From Boudabousia marimammalium (GTDB lineage Bacteria; Actinomycetota; Actinomycetes; Actinomycetales; Actinomycetaceae): DNA of 64,000 nt. The notes beneath the pieces are model-generated. The model was not told the origin of the DNA. It ran no database searches and saw nothing but the letters and a program-made list of their open reading frames with translations. The stretch is from NCBI RefSeq assembly GCF_001936115.1, contig NZ_MPDM01000007.1, forward strand, positions 22,135 to 86,134. The letters run 5' to 3'. Position 1 is the stretch's first letter; each line of letters starts with the position of its first letter. Below, piece after piece: positions 54,507 to 64,000 of the stretch. Made by a program: the position numbers and the translations under genes.

Positions 54507-55244
54507 ATGGCCGGACTAGGAACTATTTTTCTATCCGAAACAGTCGGTACCGCAATGCTGCTGCTACTTGGTGGCGGCGTAGTTGCAAACAACATTCTGC
54601 CTAAGAACAAAGGTAAAGGCACCGGCTTCCTGATGGTTAACTTCGGCTGGGGTTTCGCTGTTCTAGCGGGCGCCATTGTCGCTAACCGCTCAGGCGGACA
54701 CATCAACCCTGCTGTCACCATCGGTCTTGCAGTTCAAGACTGGGTCGGCGGCGGCAACAAGTTCGACTTCGTCACCATCATGACCTACTTCGGGGGCCAG
54801 ATGCTGGGCGCCTTCCTCGGCGCAGTGCTGTGCTGGCTGGCATACCGCAAGCAGTTCGATTTGGCTGATGACCCGGCATTGAAGCTGGGCGTGTTCTCCA
54901 CCGGTCCGGAAGACCGCGACTACTTCTGGAACACCGTCACTGAGGCCATCGGCACCTTCGTGCTGGTCTTCGTGATCATGGGCGCAGGCCTCATCGACAC
55001 CACCAACATGGGCTGGTTGAACTACTTGGGTGTCTCCCTGCTGATCGTCGGTATCGGCGCCTCCCTCGGTGGCCCCACCGGTTACGCCATTAACCCGGCT
55101 CGTGACCTCGGCCCCCGTATCGCACACGCTATCCTCCCCATCAAAGGCAAGGGCAGCTCCGACTGGGCCTACTCTTGGGTTCCCGTTGTTGGCCCGTTCA
55201 TTGGCGCCGTGCTAGCAGGCTTGCTGGCACCGGTCTTGCTCTGA
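54507..55244 (+). CDS. glpF: Glycerol uptake facilitator (aquaglyceroporin)
   Basis: 245 residues from ATG 54507 (AAAGGACTAATA ahead); an upstream frame from 54444 lies in the structured leader. Six membrane helices and the two NPA motifs, GGHINPAVTIG and GYAINPARDLGPRI; Asp after the second NPA is typical of glycerol-conducting members. It lets glycerol diffuse across the membrane; GlpK next door traps it by phosphorylation. Confidence 0.96.
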   Translation: MAGLGTIFLSETVGTAMLLLLGGGVVANNILPKNKGKGTGFLMVNFGWGFAVLAGAIVANRSGGHINPAVTIGLAVQDWVGGGNKFDFVTIMTYFGGQMLGAFLGAVLCWLAYRKQFDLADDPALKLGVFSTGPEDRDYFWNTVTEAIGTFVLVFVIMGAGLIDTTNMGWLNYLGVSLLIVGIGASLGGPTGYAINPARDLGPRIAHAILPIKGKGSSDWAYSWVPVVGPFIGAVLAGLLAPVLL

Positions 55245-55275
55245 TCCCCAATAGTTTTACAAAGAGGTAAATGAC

Positions 55276-56811
<1,536 letters not shown>

Positions 56812-56840
56812 GTCTTTAGCCTATTCTAAACTCCACTAAA

Positions 56841-56879
56841 GATTGTGCCCCCTCTGTTGTTTGCAGAGGGGGCACAATC
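56841..56879 (+). terminator. Stem-loop after glpK
   Basis: Perfect 16-bp stem GATTGTGCCCCCTCTG / CAGAGGGGGCACAATC with a 7-base loop; weak T-run (GGTTTAGG). Ends the glycerol operon before the lactate genes. Confidence 0.8.
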
Positions 56880-56952
56880 GGTTTAGGATTCTGTCTATCG
56901 GGTCAAAGATGACCCTTTCTTAGATTGATTTGCACAGCAGGAGTTTTTTCAA

Positions 56953-58683
56953 ATGCCCACCGCCGTTCTGGCCGGACTCACCGGCCCCAATCTTTACCCG
57001 CAGATTTCTAGCCTTTCGCGTCCGCTGGCGGGATTCACCCCGCAAGTAGACGCGATTAATGATTCAGTAATACTGACCGCCCTAGTGGGCGCTATTCCCC
57101 TGCTAGCCTTCTTCGTTCTGCTGGGCGCTTTCAAAGTAAAAACCCACTGGTGCGCCATCATCTCTTTCGCACTGGCGGCAATCATCGCAATCCTGGGTTT
57201 CAAAATGCCGGCCAGCATGGTGTTCATGTCCGCCACACAGGGCCTCGCCCTCGGCTTGCTCCCCATCGTTTACATCATTTTGGCGGCCGTCTGGCTCTAT
57301 AACCTCACCGAAGTGTCCGGCCGCTCCGATGATTTGCGTGCCGTTTTCAACCTCGTCGGTAAAGGCGATATGAGAGTGCAAGCCCTCATCATTGCTTTCA
57401 GCTTCTGTGGTCTCCTTGAAGGCCTCGCCGGTTTCGGCGCCCCGGTTGCTATCGTCGCCGCTATGCTGGTCACCATTGGTCTAGAGCCGATTAAGGCCGC
57501 CGTCCTCACCATTGTCGGCAACGCCATTTACGTGGGCTTTGGCGCCATGGCTATCCCCGTCACCACCGCCGGTAAGCTCGGTGGGGTTGCCCCCGCCTAT
57601 GTCGGCACCCTGATGGGCCGCTACACTCCCTTCATCATTATGCTGGTCCCCTTCATCCTGCTGGCAGTGCTGGACGGCAAGCGCGCCATCCGTCAGCTGT
57701 GGCCCATCGCGCTAGTTGCCGGTATTGCCACCAGTGTAGGTCAATTCTTCACCTCCATGCTCAGCTACGAACTCACTTCCGTGGTGGCTTCCCTGCTGGG
57801 CTTGGTTTCTTGCTACCTGTTCTTGCTGGTTTGGACTCCGCAGGCTCCCTCGGAATATCGTTCCGAGGCCGAGGGCGAGGACGCCCCCTCGACCTCCCGT
57901 ATCACACTGGCCCTACTCCCCTACGTCTTAGTAGTGGTATTGATCGGCTTCACTAAGCTTTGGAAGTTCGGTGTCGATATTGATGCCGCTTTGAAGTCTA
58001 CTGACGTGTCGATTCCCTGGCCCGGCCTGTACGGTCAACTGTTAGAGCCGGATGGTTCCGCCTCCACCGCCGCAATCTACAGGCTGTCCTTACTGTCCAA
58101 CCCGGGTACTTGGATTTTCGTTTCCGCGTTGGTTGTGGCTTTCATCTACTCCCGGACTTCCTCAGGCGGACGCTTCCCGATTACTTTCGGTAAGGGCTTG
58201 CAGACTTTGCTGTCCACGATTTATGAGCTCCGGCTTTCCATTCTCACTATCGCCATGGTGATGGCTTTGGCCTATGTCATGAATTTCTCCGGACAGACCA
58301 CCTCGATTGGTGTGGCACTGGCAATGGCTGGCGCCGCTTTCGCTTTCCTTTCCCCGATACTGGGCTGGCTAGCGACCGCGGTAGCAGGCTCCGCCACATC
58401 GGCGGGTGCTCTTTTCGCCAACTTGCAAGCTACCGCCGCGCAAGGCGCCAACTTGAATCCGGGTATCTTGCTGTCCGCTAATACTGTGGGCGGTGGCATC
58501 GGTAAGATTGTTTCGCCGCAGAACCTGACAATCGCTGCAAGTGCGGTGGGGAAGCCGGGAACTGAGCCCGAAATGCTCCGCAAGGCCGCCCCAATCTCGA
58601 TTGTGTTGCTGCTGATTCTATGCACCATCGTGTTCCTTGCCTCGCAAGGATGGCTGGGCGCGTATATTCCCCCGCTACCCTAA
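56953..58683 (+). CDS. lldP: L-lactate permease (LldP family)
   Basis: 576 residues, about 14 membrane helices. VNVG-like start is absent but the family core FCGLLEGLAGFGAPVAIVAAML, AVLTIVGNAIYVGFGAMAIPVTTAGKLGG and SATSAGALFANLQATAA (permease loop with A-N-L-Q) fits LctP/LldP. It takes up L-lactate, and possibly glycolate, by proton symport. Directly upstream of lutABC, so import and oxidation of lactate are grouped. Its length is close to the family norm. Confidence 0.92.
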   Translation: MPTAVLAGLTGPNLYPQISSLSRPLAGFTPQVDAINDSVILTALVGAIPLLAFFVLLGAFKVKTHWCAIISFALAAIIAILGFKMPASMVFMSATQGLALGLLPIVYIILAAVWLYNLTEVSGRSDDLRAVFNLVGKGDMRVQALIIAFSFCGLLEGLAGFGAPVAIVAAMLVTIGLEPIKAAVLTIVGNAIYVGFGAMAIPVTTAGKLGGVAPAYVGTLMGRYTPFIIMLVPFILLAVLDGKRAIRQLWPIALVAGIATSVGQFFTSMLSYELTSVVASLLGLVSCYLFLLVWTPQAPSEYRSEAEGEDAPSTSRITLALLPYVLVVVLIGFTKLWKFGVDIDAALKSTDVSIPWPGLYGQLLEPDGSASTAAIYRLSLLSNPGTWIFVSALVVAFIYSRTSSGGRFPITFGKGLQTLLSTIYELRLSILTIAMVMALAYVMNFSGQTTSIGVALAMAGAAFAFLSPILGWLATAVAGSATSAGALFANLQATAAQGANLNPGILLSANTVGGGIGKIVSPQNLTIAASAVGKPGTEPEMLRKAAPISIVLLLILCTIVFLASQGWLGAYIPPLP

Positions 58684-58693
58684 CCTAGATAGC

Positions 58694-58723
58694 TTCTCCC
58701 CCTCGATTCTTTGAGGGGGAGAA
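58694..58723 (+). terminator. Intrinsic terminator after lldP
   Basis: 11-bp stem TTCTCCCCCTC / GAGGGGGAGAA, loop of 8, followed by CTGTTTTTAT. Rho-independent. Confidence 0.9.
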
Positions 58724-58917
58724 CTGTTTTTATCCGCAGCCAGAATTATAGAATTGCACAGTAGCGTAAATCACGCATTTTTCTCTTTCCATCGGTTCTG
58801 ACACCACGCCATAAAGTGGCGGATTTATGCGGTTTGTCAGTTCTCTTATGGATTCTTGTCGCAATCTTCTCGATTTGTTCTACGCTGAGAATACGTTCAA
58901 CAAATCAAGGAGGAAAC

Positions 58918-59706
58918 GTGAAATTTGCACTGTTTTCCACCTGTATTGGTGACGCAATGTTCCCGCAAGCGCCGCAGGCGACAGTTCACCTTCTGGAGAG
59001 GTTAGGACACACCGTAGTGTTCCCCGAAAGTCAGGCGTGCTGTGGACAGATGCACATCAATACGGGTTACTACCGTGAAGCAATGCCGCTCATCGAGAAC
59101 CACGTGAGAACTTTCGAACCGGTCCTAGACGGAGAGTGGGATGCCATCGTGGTCCCCTCCGGCTCCTGCACTGGTTCCATTCGGCACCAGCAGAAACTGG
59201 TTGCTGATGATGCGGGAAAGACTGCTCTTGGCCAGCGTGCACAAGCAATCGCTGATAAGACCTATGAGCTTTCGGAGCTACTGGTCGACGTCCTCGGCCT
59301 CGAGGATGTCGGCGCGTACTTCCCGCACCGCGTCACCTACCATCCGACTTGCCACTCCATGCGTATCACTAAGGTGGGCGACCGCCCCTACAAGCTGCTA
59401 CAGAACGTGGAGGGCATTGATTTCGTTCCGCTTCCCGAAGAGCGTTCCTGCTGCGGTTTTGGCGGTACTTTCGCAATGAAGAACAAGGAAACTTCCACTG
59501 CGATGCTGGCCGACAAGATGACCAATGTGATGGCTACGAAGGCGGAAATCTTGGTCGCCGGCGATTACTCCTGCCTCATGCATATTGGTGGCGGTCTTTC
59601 CCGAATCCGCGCCGGTATCCGCGTCATGCACTTGGCCGAGATTTTGGCCGGCACGAAGGAAGAACCTTGGAATGCGCCGGCAACGACTACGAAGGTGGGG
59701 GTGTGA
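58918..59706 (+). CDS. lutA: L-lactate utilisation Fe-S protein LutA
   Basis: 262 residues from GTG 58918, with a perfect AAGGAGG Shine-Dalgarno ahead; a longer frame from 58816 is not needed. Two CCG domains: ESQACCGQMHINTGY and ERSCCGFGGTFAMKN, which bind a 4Fe-4S cluster. LutA, B and C together form the non-flavin L-lactate dehydrogenase that makes pyruvate. Confidence 0.95.
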   Translation: MKFALFSTCIGDAMFPQAPQATVHLLERLGHTVVFPESQACCGQMHINTGYYREAMPLIENHVRTFEPVLDGEWDAIVVPSGSCTGSIRHQQKLVADDAGKTALGQRAQAIADKTYELSELLVDVLGLEDVGAYFPHRVTYHPTCHSMRITKVGDRPYKLLQNVEGIDFVPLPEERSCCGFGGTFAMKNKETSTAMLADKMTNVMATKAEILVAGDYSCLMHIGGGLSRIRAGIRVMHLAEILAGTKEEPWNAPATTTKVGV

Positions 59707-59707
59707 G

Positions 59708-61225
59708 ATGACTGCCGCACAGACTCATCACTGCCACTGTGAGGACACCACCGCGCTGGGTTGGACGCCGGGCCATCCGGAGCCCGAGCAACCCTTGCGT
59801 TGGGGAGATAAGTTCCCTGAGGGTGCCCGCAAGAACCTGCAGAACACGCAGTTGCGCCGCAACCTGAAGTATGCGACTACGAAGATTCGGACGAAGCGCA
59901 ATACCCGCGTTGAGGAGATGCCTGACTGGGAGCAGCTACGTGACGCAGCCTCTGCCATCAAGCATTACACGATGTCTCATCTGCCGGAGCTCCTAGAGGA
60001 GATGGAACGCAATGTGCAGGCCCGTGGCGGCATCGTTCACTGGGCTCGTGACGCGCAGGAAGCGAACCAGATTATCCACCAGATTGTGGCCTCTAAGCAG
60101 GTAGAGGAAGTCGTCAAAGTCAAGTCCATGGTCACCCAGGAAATCGGGATGAACAAGTACTTGGCTGAACGCGGCATTTCCGCTTGGGAAACCGACTTGG
60201 CGGAAATGATTGTGCAGCTCAGTGAAGATATGCCTTCCCATATTGTGGTGCCGGCGATTCACCGTAACCGCGCTGAGATTCGCGCTATTTTCGCAAACCG
60301 GATGGAGGATGCCCCTGAGAATTTGAGCACCATCCCGCGTGAACTGGCGATGGCGGCCCGCGCCCACTTGCGGAAGAAGTTCCTCTCCGCGAAGGTTGCG
60401 ATTTCTGGCTCCAATATGATGATTGCGGACTCTGGCACGCTCACCGTTTTTGAGTCCGAAGGTAACGGACGCATGTGCTTAACCCTGCCGGAGACGCTAA
60501 TCTCTGTGGTTGGCATTGAGAAGATCGTGCCGAACTATCAGGCGATGGAAGTTTTCGCTCAGCTGTTGCCACGCTCGGCCACCGGTGAGCGGATGAATCC
60601 CTACACTTCGCTGTGGACTGGCGTCACCCCCGGTGATGGCCCGCAAGAGTTCCATCTAGTGCTGGTAGACAATGGCCGCAGTAAAGCATTGGCTGATCCG
60701 ATTGGCCGTCAGGCTTTGCACTGCATCCGTTGTGGCGCTTGCATGAACGTCTGCCCGGTCTATGAGCATGTTGGCGGTCACGCCTACGGTTCCGTCTATC
60801 CCGGTCCGATTGGTGCCATTTTGACGCCGCAGCTGACCGGCGCGGTGGACCGTAAGGACCCGAACTCTGCACTACCTTTCGCCTCATCCCTGTGTGGCGC
60901 CTGCTTCGAAGCCTGCCCGGTTAAGATTGATATTCCGACCGCGCTGGTCCATTTGCGTCACCGCGTGATTGAGGCGAACCGTGGAGGTATCCCAGACATG
61001 TGGGATGTGGCGATGGCCGCCAGCTCCCCGATTATGGGTAGCGGCTCCATGTTCGCAAAAGCCGGTCGGGTGGCCAGCATGGCTCGTTTCGTGGGAGGTA
61101 AGAACCAACGGATTGGGGCTTTGCCTTATCCGGCCTCCATGTGGACAGGTTCACGCGATATTCCCGCTCCCCCGGCAGAGTCCTTCCGCCAGTGGTGGGG
61201 AAAGCATGAGGAGGAATCAAAATGA
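59708..61225 (+). CDS. lutB: L-lactate utilisation Fe-S protein LutB
   Basis: 506 residues from ATG 59708, 1 base after the lutA stop; the earlier frame start at 59585 lies within lutA. LUD-like domain, then two ferredoxin-type motifs CIRCGACMNVCPVYEHVGGHAYG and SLCGACFEACPVKIDIP, each binding 4Fe-4S, and a DUF3390-like C-terminal helix. Catalytic core of the lactate oxidation complex. A 59-residue N-terminus rich in His/Cys (HHCHCEDTTALGW) is unusual. Confidence 0.95.
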   Translation: MTAAQTHHCHCEDTTALGWTPGHPEPEQPLRWGDKFPEGARKNLQNTQLRRNLKYATTKIRTKRNTRVEEMPDWEQLRDAASAIKHYTMSHLPELLEEMERNVQARGGIVHWARDAQEANQIIHQIVASKQVEEVVKVKSMVTQEIGMNKYLAERGISAWETDLAEMIVQLSEDMPSHIVVPAIHRNRAEIRAIFANRMEDAPENLSTIPRELAMAARAHLRKKFLSAKVAISGSNMMIADSGTLTVFESEGNGRMCLTLPETLISVVGIEKIVPNYQAMEVFAQLLPRSATGERMNPYTSLWTGVTPGDGPQEFHLVLVDNGRSKALADPIGRQALHCIRCGACMNVCPVYEHVGGHAYGSVYPGPIGAILTPQLTGAVDRKDPNSALPFASSLCGACFEACPVKIDIPTALVHLRHRVIEANRGGIPDMWDVAMAASSPIMGSGSMFAKAGRVASMARFVGGKNQRIGALPYPASMWTGSRDIPAPPAESFRQWWGKHEEESK

Positions 61226-61878
61226 GTTCACGACAGATGATTCTTTCCGCCGTGAAAATGGCGATCGCTAAGTCCCAGGATGGGCCGGCTCCCCTTCCAC
61301 CCCGCGATTACCGGGTCGAGGGAGAATACCCGATTGGAGCGCCGGAAGTGATTGCAGAGTTCGTTGAAACCCTTGAGGATTACAACGCGAAAGTCACTGT
61401 GGTTGCTGCCAGTAAGGTAGCTGAAGCAATCTCTGAGCAGTTGCATGCTGCCGGCGCCACTTCTGTGGTGGTGCCGCATGGTCTTGATGAGCAGTATCAG
61501 AAGGCCGCCGCTGAGGATGGCCGCACCGTTGAGGTTGACGGCCCCAACCGGCAGCTGAGCCACCTGGAACTGGATCAGATTGATGCCGTTGTGACTCGGT
61601 CCCGTTGCGGTATCTCTCTATCAGGAACCATTGTTTTGGATGGTACCGCCGACCAGGGCCGGCGTGCACTCTCCCTCGTCCCCGATACGCACGTGTGCGT
61701 AGTGGAAGCCCGCACGGTCATGCCGACAGTGCCGCAAGCGGTGGAGCTACTGGGCAAGCACCCGGAACGAGCCTCCACCTGGATTGCGGGTCCGTCAGCA
61801 ACCTCGGATATTGAGCTGATCCGAGTGGATGGAGTGCACGGCCCGCGCAACCTGTATGTGATTATTATCGAGGATTAA
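61222..61878 (+). CDS. lutC: L-lactate utilisation LUD-domain protein LutC
   Basis: 218 residues, ATG overlaps the lutB stop (ATGA). LUD domain with SSRQMILSAVKMAIAKSQ, DAVVTRSRCGISLSGTIVLDG and LVPDTHVCVVEARTV, RTVMPTVPQAVELL and WIAGPSATSDIELIRVDGVHGPRNL near the end. It completes the LutABC complex, coupling lactate oxidation to the electron chain. Confidence 0.95.
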   Translation: MSSRQMILSAVKMAIAKSQDGPAPLPPRDYRVEGEYPIGAPEVIAEFVETLEDYNAKVTVVAASKVAEAISEQLHAAGATSVVVPHGLDEQYQKAAAEDGRTVEVDGPNRQLSHLELDQIDAVVTRSRCGISLSGTIVLDGTADQGRRALSLVPDTHVCVVEARTVMPTVPQAVELLGKHPERASTWIAGPSATSDIELIRVDGVHGPRNLYVIIIED

Positions 61879-61901
61879 CCTCAACAAATTTTGCCCAGCC
61901 T

Positions 61902-63290
61902 TCAGCGTATCGGACGCGAATCTCGCAAGAATAGAATGGAGATGAAACCGACCAGTGCTGCTAGGCTGGGCAAAATCATTGCATTGCCCATGGCTTCAAC
62001 AACGGTTGTGCTAGCCACACCCCACTGCATCATTGCACCAATTGCTGCCGCGCCCATCACTGAACCAACCTGACGGGTCGTATTATAGACACCCGAAGCG
62101 GACCCGGACATGGCAGTATCAATATCTCTCATGGTGACCGTAGAATTGGGCGACCAGACGAAAGCATTGCCCACGCCTTTCAAGGCGATTGCTGCTAGCA
62201 GCCACCAGAAGCTGACCCCGTCACGCATCACGAATACAGCGGTAACGAAACCGGCCCCCATGAACCCGTATCCGATCATCAGCAGGTGACGAGGGTGAAT
62301 CCGGTCAGAAAGTCTCCCAGTCAGGGGTGAAAGCGAGCCAGATATAACTGCCATCGGCATGAAAAAGAGACCAGCTTGTTCCACTGCCAGGCCGGCACCT
62401 TGCTGCAAATAAATAGAAATCGGTAACGCAAAACCTCCCATTGCGAAACCCATTGTGGTGATTGCGAAAGAGCCGACAGAAAAATTTCGATCCTTAAACA
62501 GCGATAATGGTACTAATGCGTCTTTACCTCTGCGGTTCGTCAGATACTGCATAAAAATGAACAGTGCCGTGAGAAACACGCCCCCCAGCAGCATCAGCCA
62601 AGACCAAGCTGGCCAACCTAGAGCCTGACCCTGTTGGAGGGCGAAGACGATTGCAAAGACTGCCAGCATGGAAACCAGCACGCTGGGAATATCGATACGG
62701 CGAGCGGTACGTTCCAGTTGGGGGACCCACAGGCTGGTCAAAATGAGGGATACTAAGCCGATTGGGACATTAATTATGAAAATCCAGTGCCAGCTAAAAT
62801 AGCCCACAATTATGCCGCCCATAAGTGGTCCAAGGAGACTGGCTAAACCTGCCACCATCCCCCAGATTCCCATCGCTGCTCCGCGTTTATTGCGCGGAAA
62901 GATCCGTGAAATCACGGATAAAATCTGAGGGGCGATAATTGCGCCCCCCAGTCCTTGGAAGGCGCGGGCCACAATCAGCATTTCCACGGAGGACGCTAAA
63001 CCACACCAGAGTGAACTGGCAGTGAAAAGCCCCACTCCAACCAAATACATGGTTCGCTGTCCGTAACGGTCGCCTAGTCGCCCTGTCACCAGCAGGGGAA
63101 TCGCGCCGGTAAGTAGATAAATGGAAGTGACCCAAACAACTGCGTTAAGAGAAGCTCCCAGTTGCTCTTGGAACTGTGGTGTCGCCACTGCCACTACTGT
63201 GCTATCTAGTAGTAGCATGAAAAACCCAATCATCATCGCGGCTAGGGCACGCCATGCCTGGGCGGAAGTAAGAGTGCTTGTTTCAGTCAT
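61902..63290 (-). CDS. DHA2-type MFS multidrug exporter (14 TM)
   Basis: 462 residues. Begins LLDSTVVAVATPQFQEQLGASLNAVVWVTSIYLLTGAIPLLVTGRLGDRYGQRTMY with motif C/A of the DHA2 family; about 14 membrane helices. Exports drugs or quaternary amines by proton antiport. Convergent with lutC (23 bases); an inverted repeat TTTTGCCCAGCCT (61889-61901) / AGGCTGGGCAAAA (61963-61975) overlaps its 3' end. No regulator nearby. Confidence 0.92.
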   Translation of the reverse strand: MTETSTLTSAQAWRALAAMMIGFFMLLLDSTVVAVATPQFQEQLGASLNAVVWVTSIYLLTGAIPLLVTGRLGDRYGQRTMYLVGVGLFTASSLWCGLASSVEMLIVARAFQGLGGAIIAPQILSVISRIFPRNKRGAAMGIWGMVAGLASLLGPLMGGIIVGYFSWHWIFIINVPIGLVSLILTSLWVPQLERTARRIDIPSVLVSMLAVFAIVFALQQGQALGWPAWSWLMLLGGVFLTALFIFMQYLTNRRGKDALVPLSLFKDRNFSVGSFAITTMGFAMGGFALPISIYLQQGAGLAVEQAGLFFMPMAVISGSLSPLTGRLSDRIHPRHLLMIGYGFMGAGFVTAVFVMRDGVSFWWLLAAIALKGVGNAFVWSPNSTVTMRDIDTAMSGSASGVYNTTRQVGSVMGAAAIGAMMQWGVASTTVVEAMGNAMILPSLAALVGFISILFLRDSRPIR

Positions 63291-63299
63291 GGATGTACT

Positions 63300-63340
63300 C
63301 TAAATCTCCCCGACTGGCAAAGCCAATCGGGGAGATTTAG
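63300..63340 (-). terminator. Stem-loop between the surface protein and MFS genes
   Basis: 14-bp perfect stem CTAAATCTCCCCGA / TCGGGGAGATTTAG with inner TGGC/GCCA pairing. Lies 82 bases after the stop of the surface protein on the minus strand, and directly ahead of the MFS start, so it probably ends the former. No T-run on the minus strand; it may also be an operator. Confidence 0.7.
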
Positions 63341-63421
63341 GGAACAGAATTCTAGTGTGCTAACACACATGCGGCAAACTTAGCAACCCCAAGTGTAAAA
63401 GCGAACAATCTGATGTCACAA

Positions 63422-64000
63422 CTACTGCAGGCTATTTCGCCTCCGGAGTAGCAGAGCCATGGCGCCACCGGCTGCCAATAAAGCAGCTAGCCCTAATCCG
63501 AAACCAAGCTGTACGCCAGTCTTTGATAGGGTCGTTTGCACGGGCTTCTCCACAGTGGGTTTGACTGTTGATCCATCGTTAGGCGTTACATCCCCTGCCG
63601 ACTTCACGGTTACAGGAATCTCAAGCACCTTCGGAGCAACACCATCAACCAAGGTCAACTTCAAAACGTGCGCACCGGGAACAAACTTGGCAGTAGTCTC
63701 AGCACTAATATCCAGTTTCGCCCGACCATTCTTAACCGTAACAACACCCAGTTGAATTGGATCAGAATGAAGTGCAACCTTCCACTGGGAACCCTCTGCA
63801 GCATTAGTAAACACAAACTCCACAGAAGTAGCCATACCTTGAACGAGCAAATCAATCGGCACCCCATTAGCAAAAGCCACAGCACTAACCTCAGTTGTCG
63901 GTTCCACAGTCGGTTCCACAGTCGGCTCAGTTGTCGGCTCCACAGTCGGCTCAGTTGTCGGCTCCACAGTCGGCTCCACAGTCGGCTCCACAGTCGGCTC
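63422..64000 (-). CDS. 3' end of a sortase-type surface protein with Pro-Thr-Val-Glu repeats
   Basis: The gene comes in from beyond 64000; about 190 residues are visible. Order from N to C: a stalk of the 4-residue units PTVE/PTTE (12-bp DNA period), a beta-rich Ig-like domain (AFANGVPIDLLVQGMATSVEFVFT ... VLEIPVTVKS), a Thr/Pro linker, and a cell-wall anchor LSKTG, followed by a hydrophobic helix and RRR. LSKTG is a variant of LPxTG with Ser in place of Pro. It would be secreted and linked by sortase, as a surface adhesin or stalk. The N-terminus and signal peptide are outside the window. Confidence 0.8.
   Translation of the reverse strand, partial: EPTVEPTVEPTVEPTTEPTVEPTTEPTVEPTVEPTTEVSAVAFANGVPIDLLVQGMATSVEFVFTNAAEGSQWKVALHSDPIQLGVVTVKNGRAKLDISAETTAKFVPGAHVLKLTLVDGVAPKVLEIPVTVKSAGDVTPNDGSTVKPTVEKPVQTTLSKTGVQLGFGLGLAALLAAGGAMALLLRRRNSLQ
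63896..64000. repeat. 12-bp tandem repeat in the surface protein stalk
   Basis: Repeats of CACAGTCGGCTC and close variants (Pro-Thr-Val-Glu, Pro-Thr-Thr-Glu on the minus strand) running to the window edge. The number of units is prone to slip, so length varies between strains. Confidence 0.85.

Noticed and set aside
63896..64000. Repeat at the right edge as a CRISPR array
   Set aside because: Period of 12 bp without spacers and in frame with Pro-Thr-Val-Glu; a coding repeat.

Overview
The window looks like a chromosomal segment of a low-to-mid GC member of the Actinomycetaceae (Varibaculum, Mobiluncus, Actinomyces or Schaalia type; the genus is a guess). Pointers are a DtxR-type metal regulator, a DUF3027 protein beside a long cold-shock protein, a MoeA/Glp-GNAT-membrane protein cluster, a two-domain universal stress protein, an NlpC/P60 hydrolase, a PspA/TPM/NYN cluster and a sortase-type surface protein. 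There is no rRNA operon and no CRISPR array. Two tRNA genes are present, tRNA-Ala(CGC) and tRNA-Arg(CCT).

Bases 1 to about 11,500 are an accessory island ending at the 3' end of tRNA-Ala(CGC). It holds the end of a KAP-type P-loop NTPase, a polytopic membrane protein, a DarT-like ADP-ribosyltransferase with an overlapping NADAR-like partner, a two-helix membrane protein with a degenerate Nudix domain, two decayed genes, relics of IS3- and IS481-type transposases, and an apparently complete IS481-type element whose flanking 16-bp direct repeats are the tRNA-Ala 3' end. From 11.6 to 20.3 kb lie housekeeping genes (membrane protein, GNAT, moeA/glp, mscL) and a 1,555-residue SF1-helicase-like protein with eroded motifs. 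From 20.3 to 26.5 kb is a second defence-type patch: an Abi_2/HEPN protein, a Fic protein flanked by 62-bp repeats, a coiled-coil membrane protein and a broken type ISP restriction-modification gene with an IS3 relic at its 5' end. From 26.5 to 34.5 kb are core genes: VOC protein, methyltransferase, tRNA-Arg, universal stress protein, NlpC/P60, DtxR, MFS, DUF3027, cold shock and a small TPM protein.

The centre (34.6 to 47.6 kb, minus strand) is one compact ten-gene operon, purE-purC-purF-purM-purN-purO-purH-purD-purL-fhs, behind a promoter, a ZTP-type riboswitch and an intrinsic terminator that shares bases with the aptamer. Its genes are of the type common in Clostridia: a stand-alone AICAR transformylase plus an archaeal-type IMP cyclohydrolase (PurO) replace bifunctional PurH, PurL is the large single-chain form, and PurF lacks the N-terminal catalytic cysteine. 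The terminal fhs supplies the 10-formyl-THF used by PurN and PurH, whose shortage raises ZMP/ZTP, so the switch, the pathway and the cofactor supply form one control loop.

Divergent from the operon are a large TPM membrane protein, PspA and an NYN-domain protein. From 51.5 to 61.9 kb is a carbon-use block: a SorC-type regulator divergent from glpD, glpF and glpK, then an L-lactate permease and lutABC. Glycerol enters as glycerol-3-phosphate and DHAP, and L-lactate is oxidised to pyruvate. A DHA2-type MFS exporter and the 3' end of a Pro-Thr-Val-Glu repeat surface protein with an LSKTG anchor close the window.
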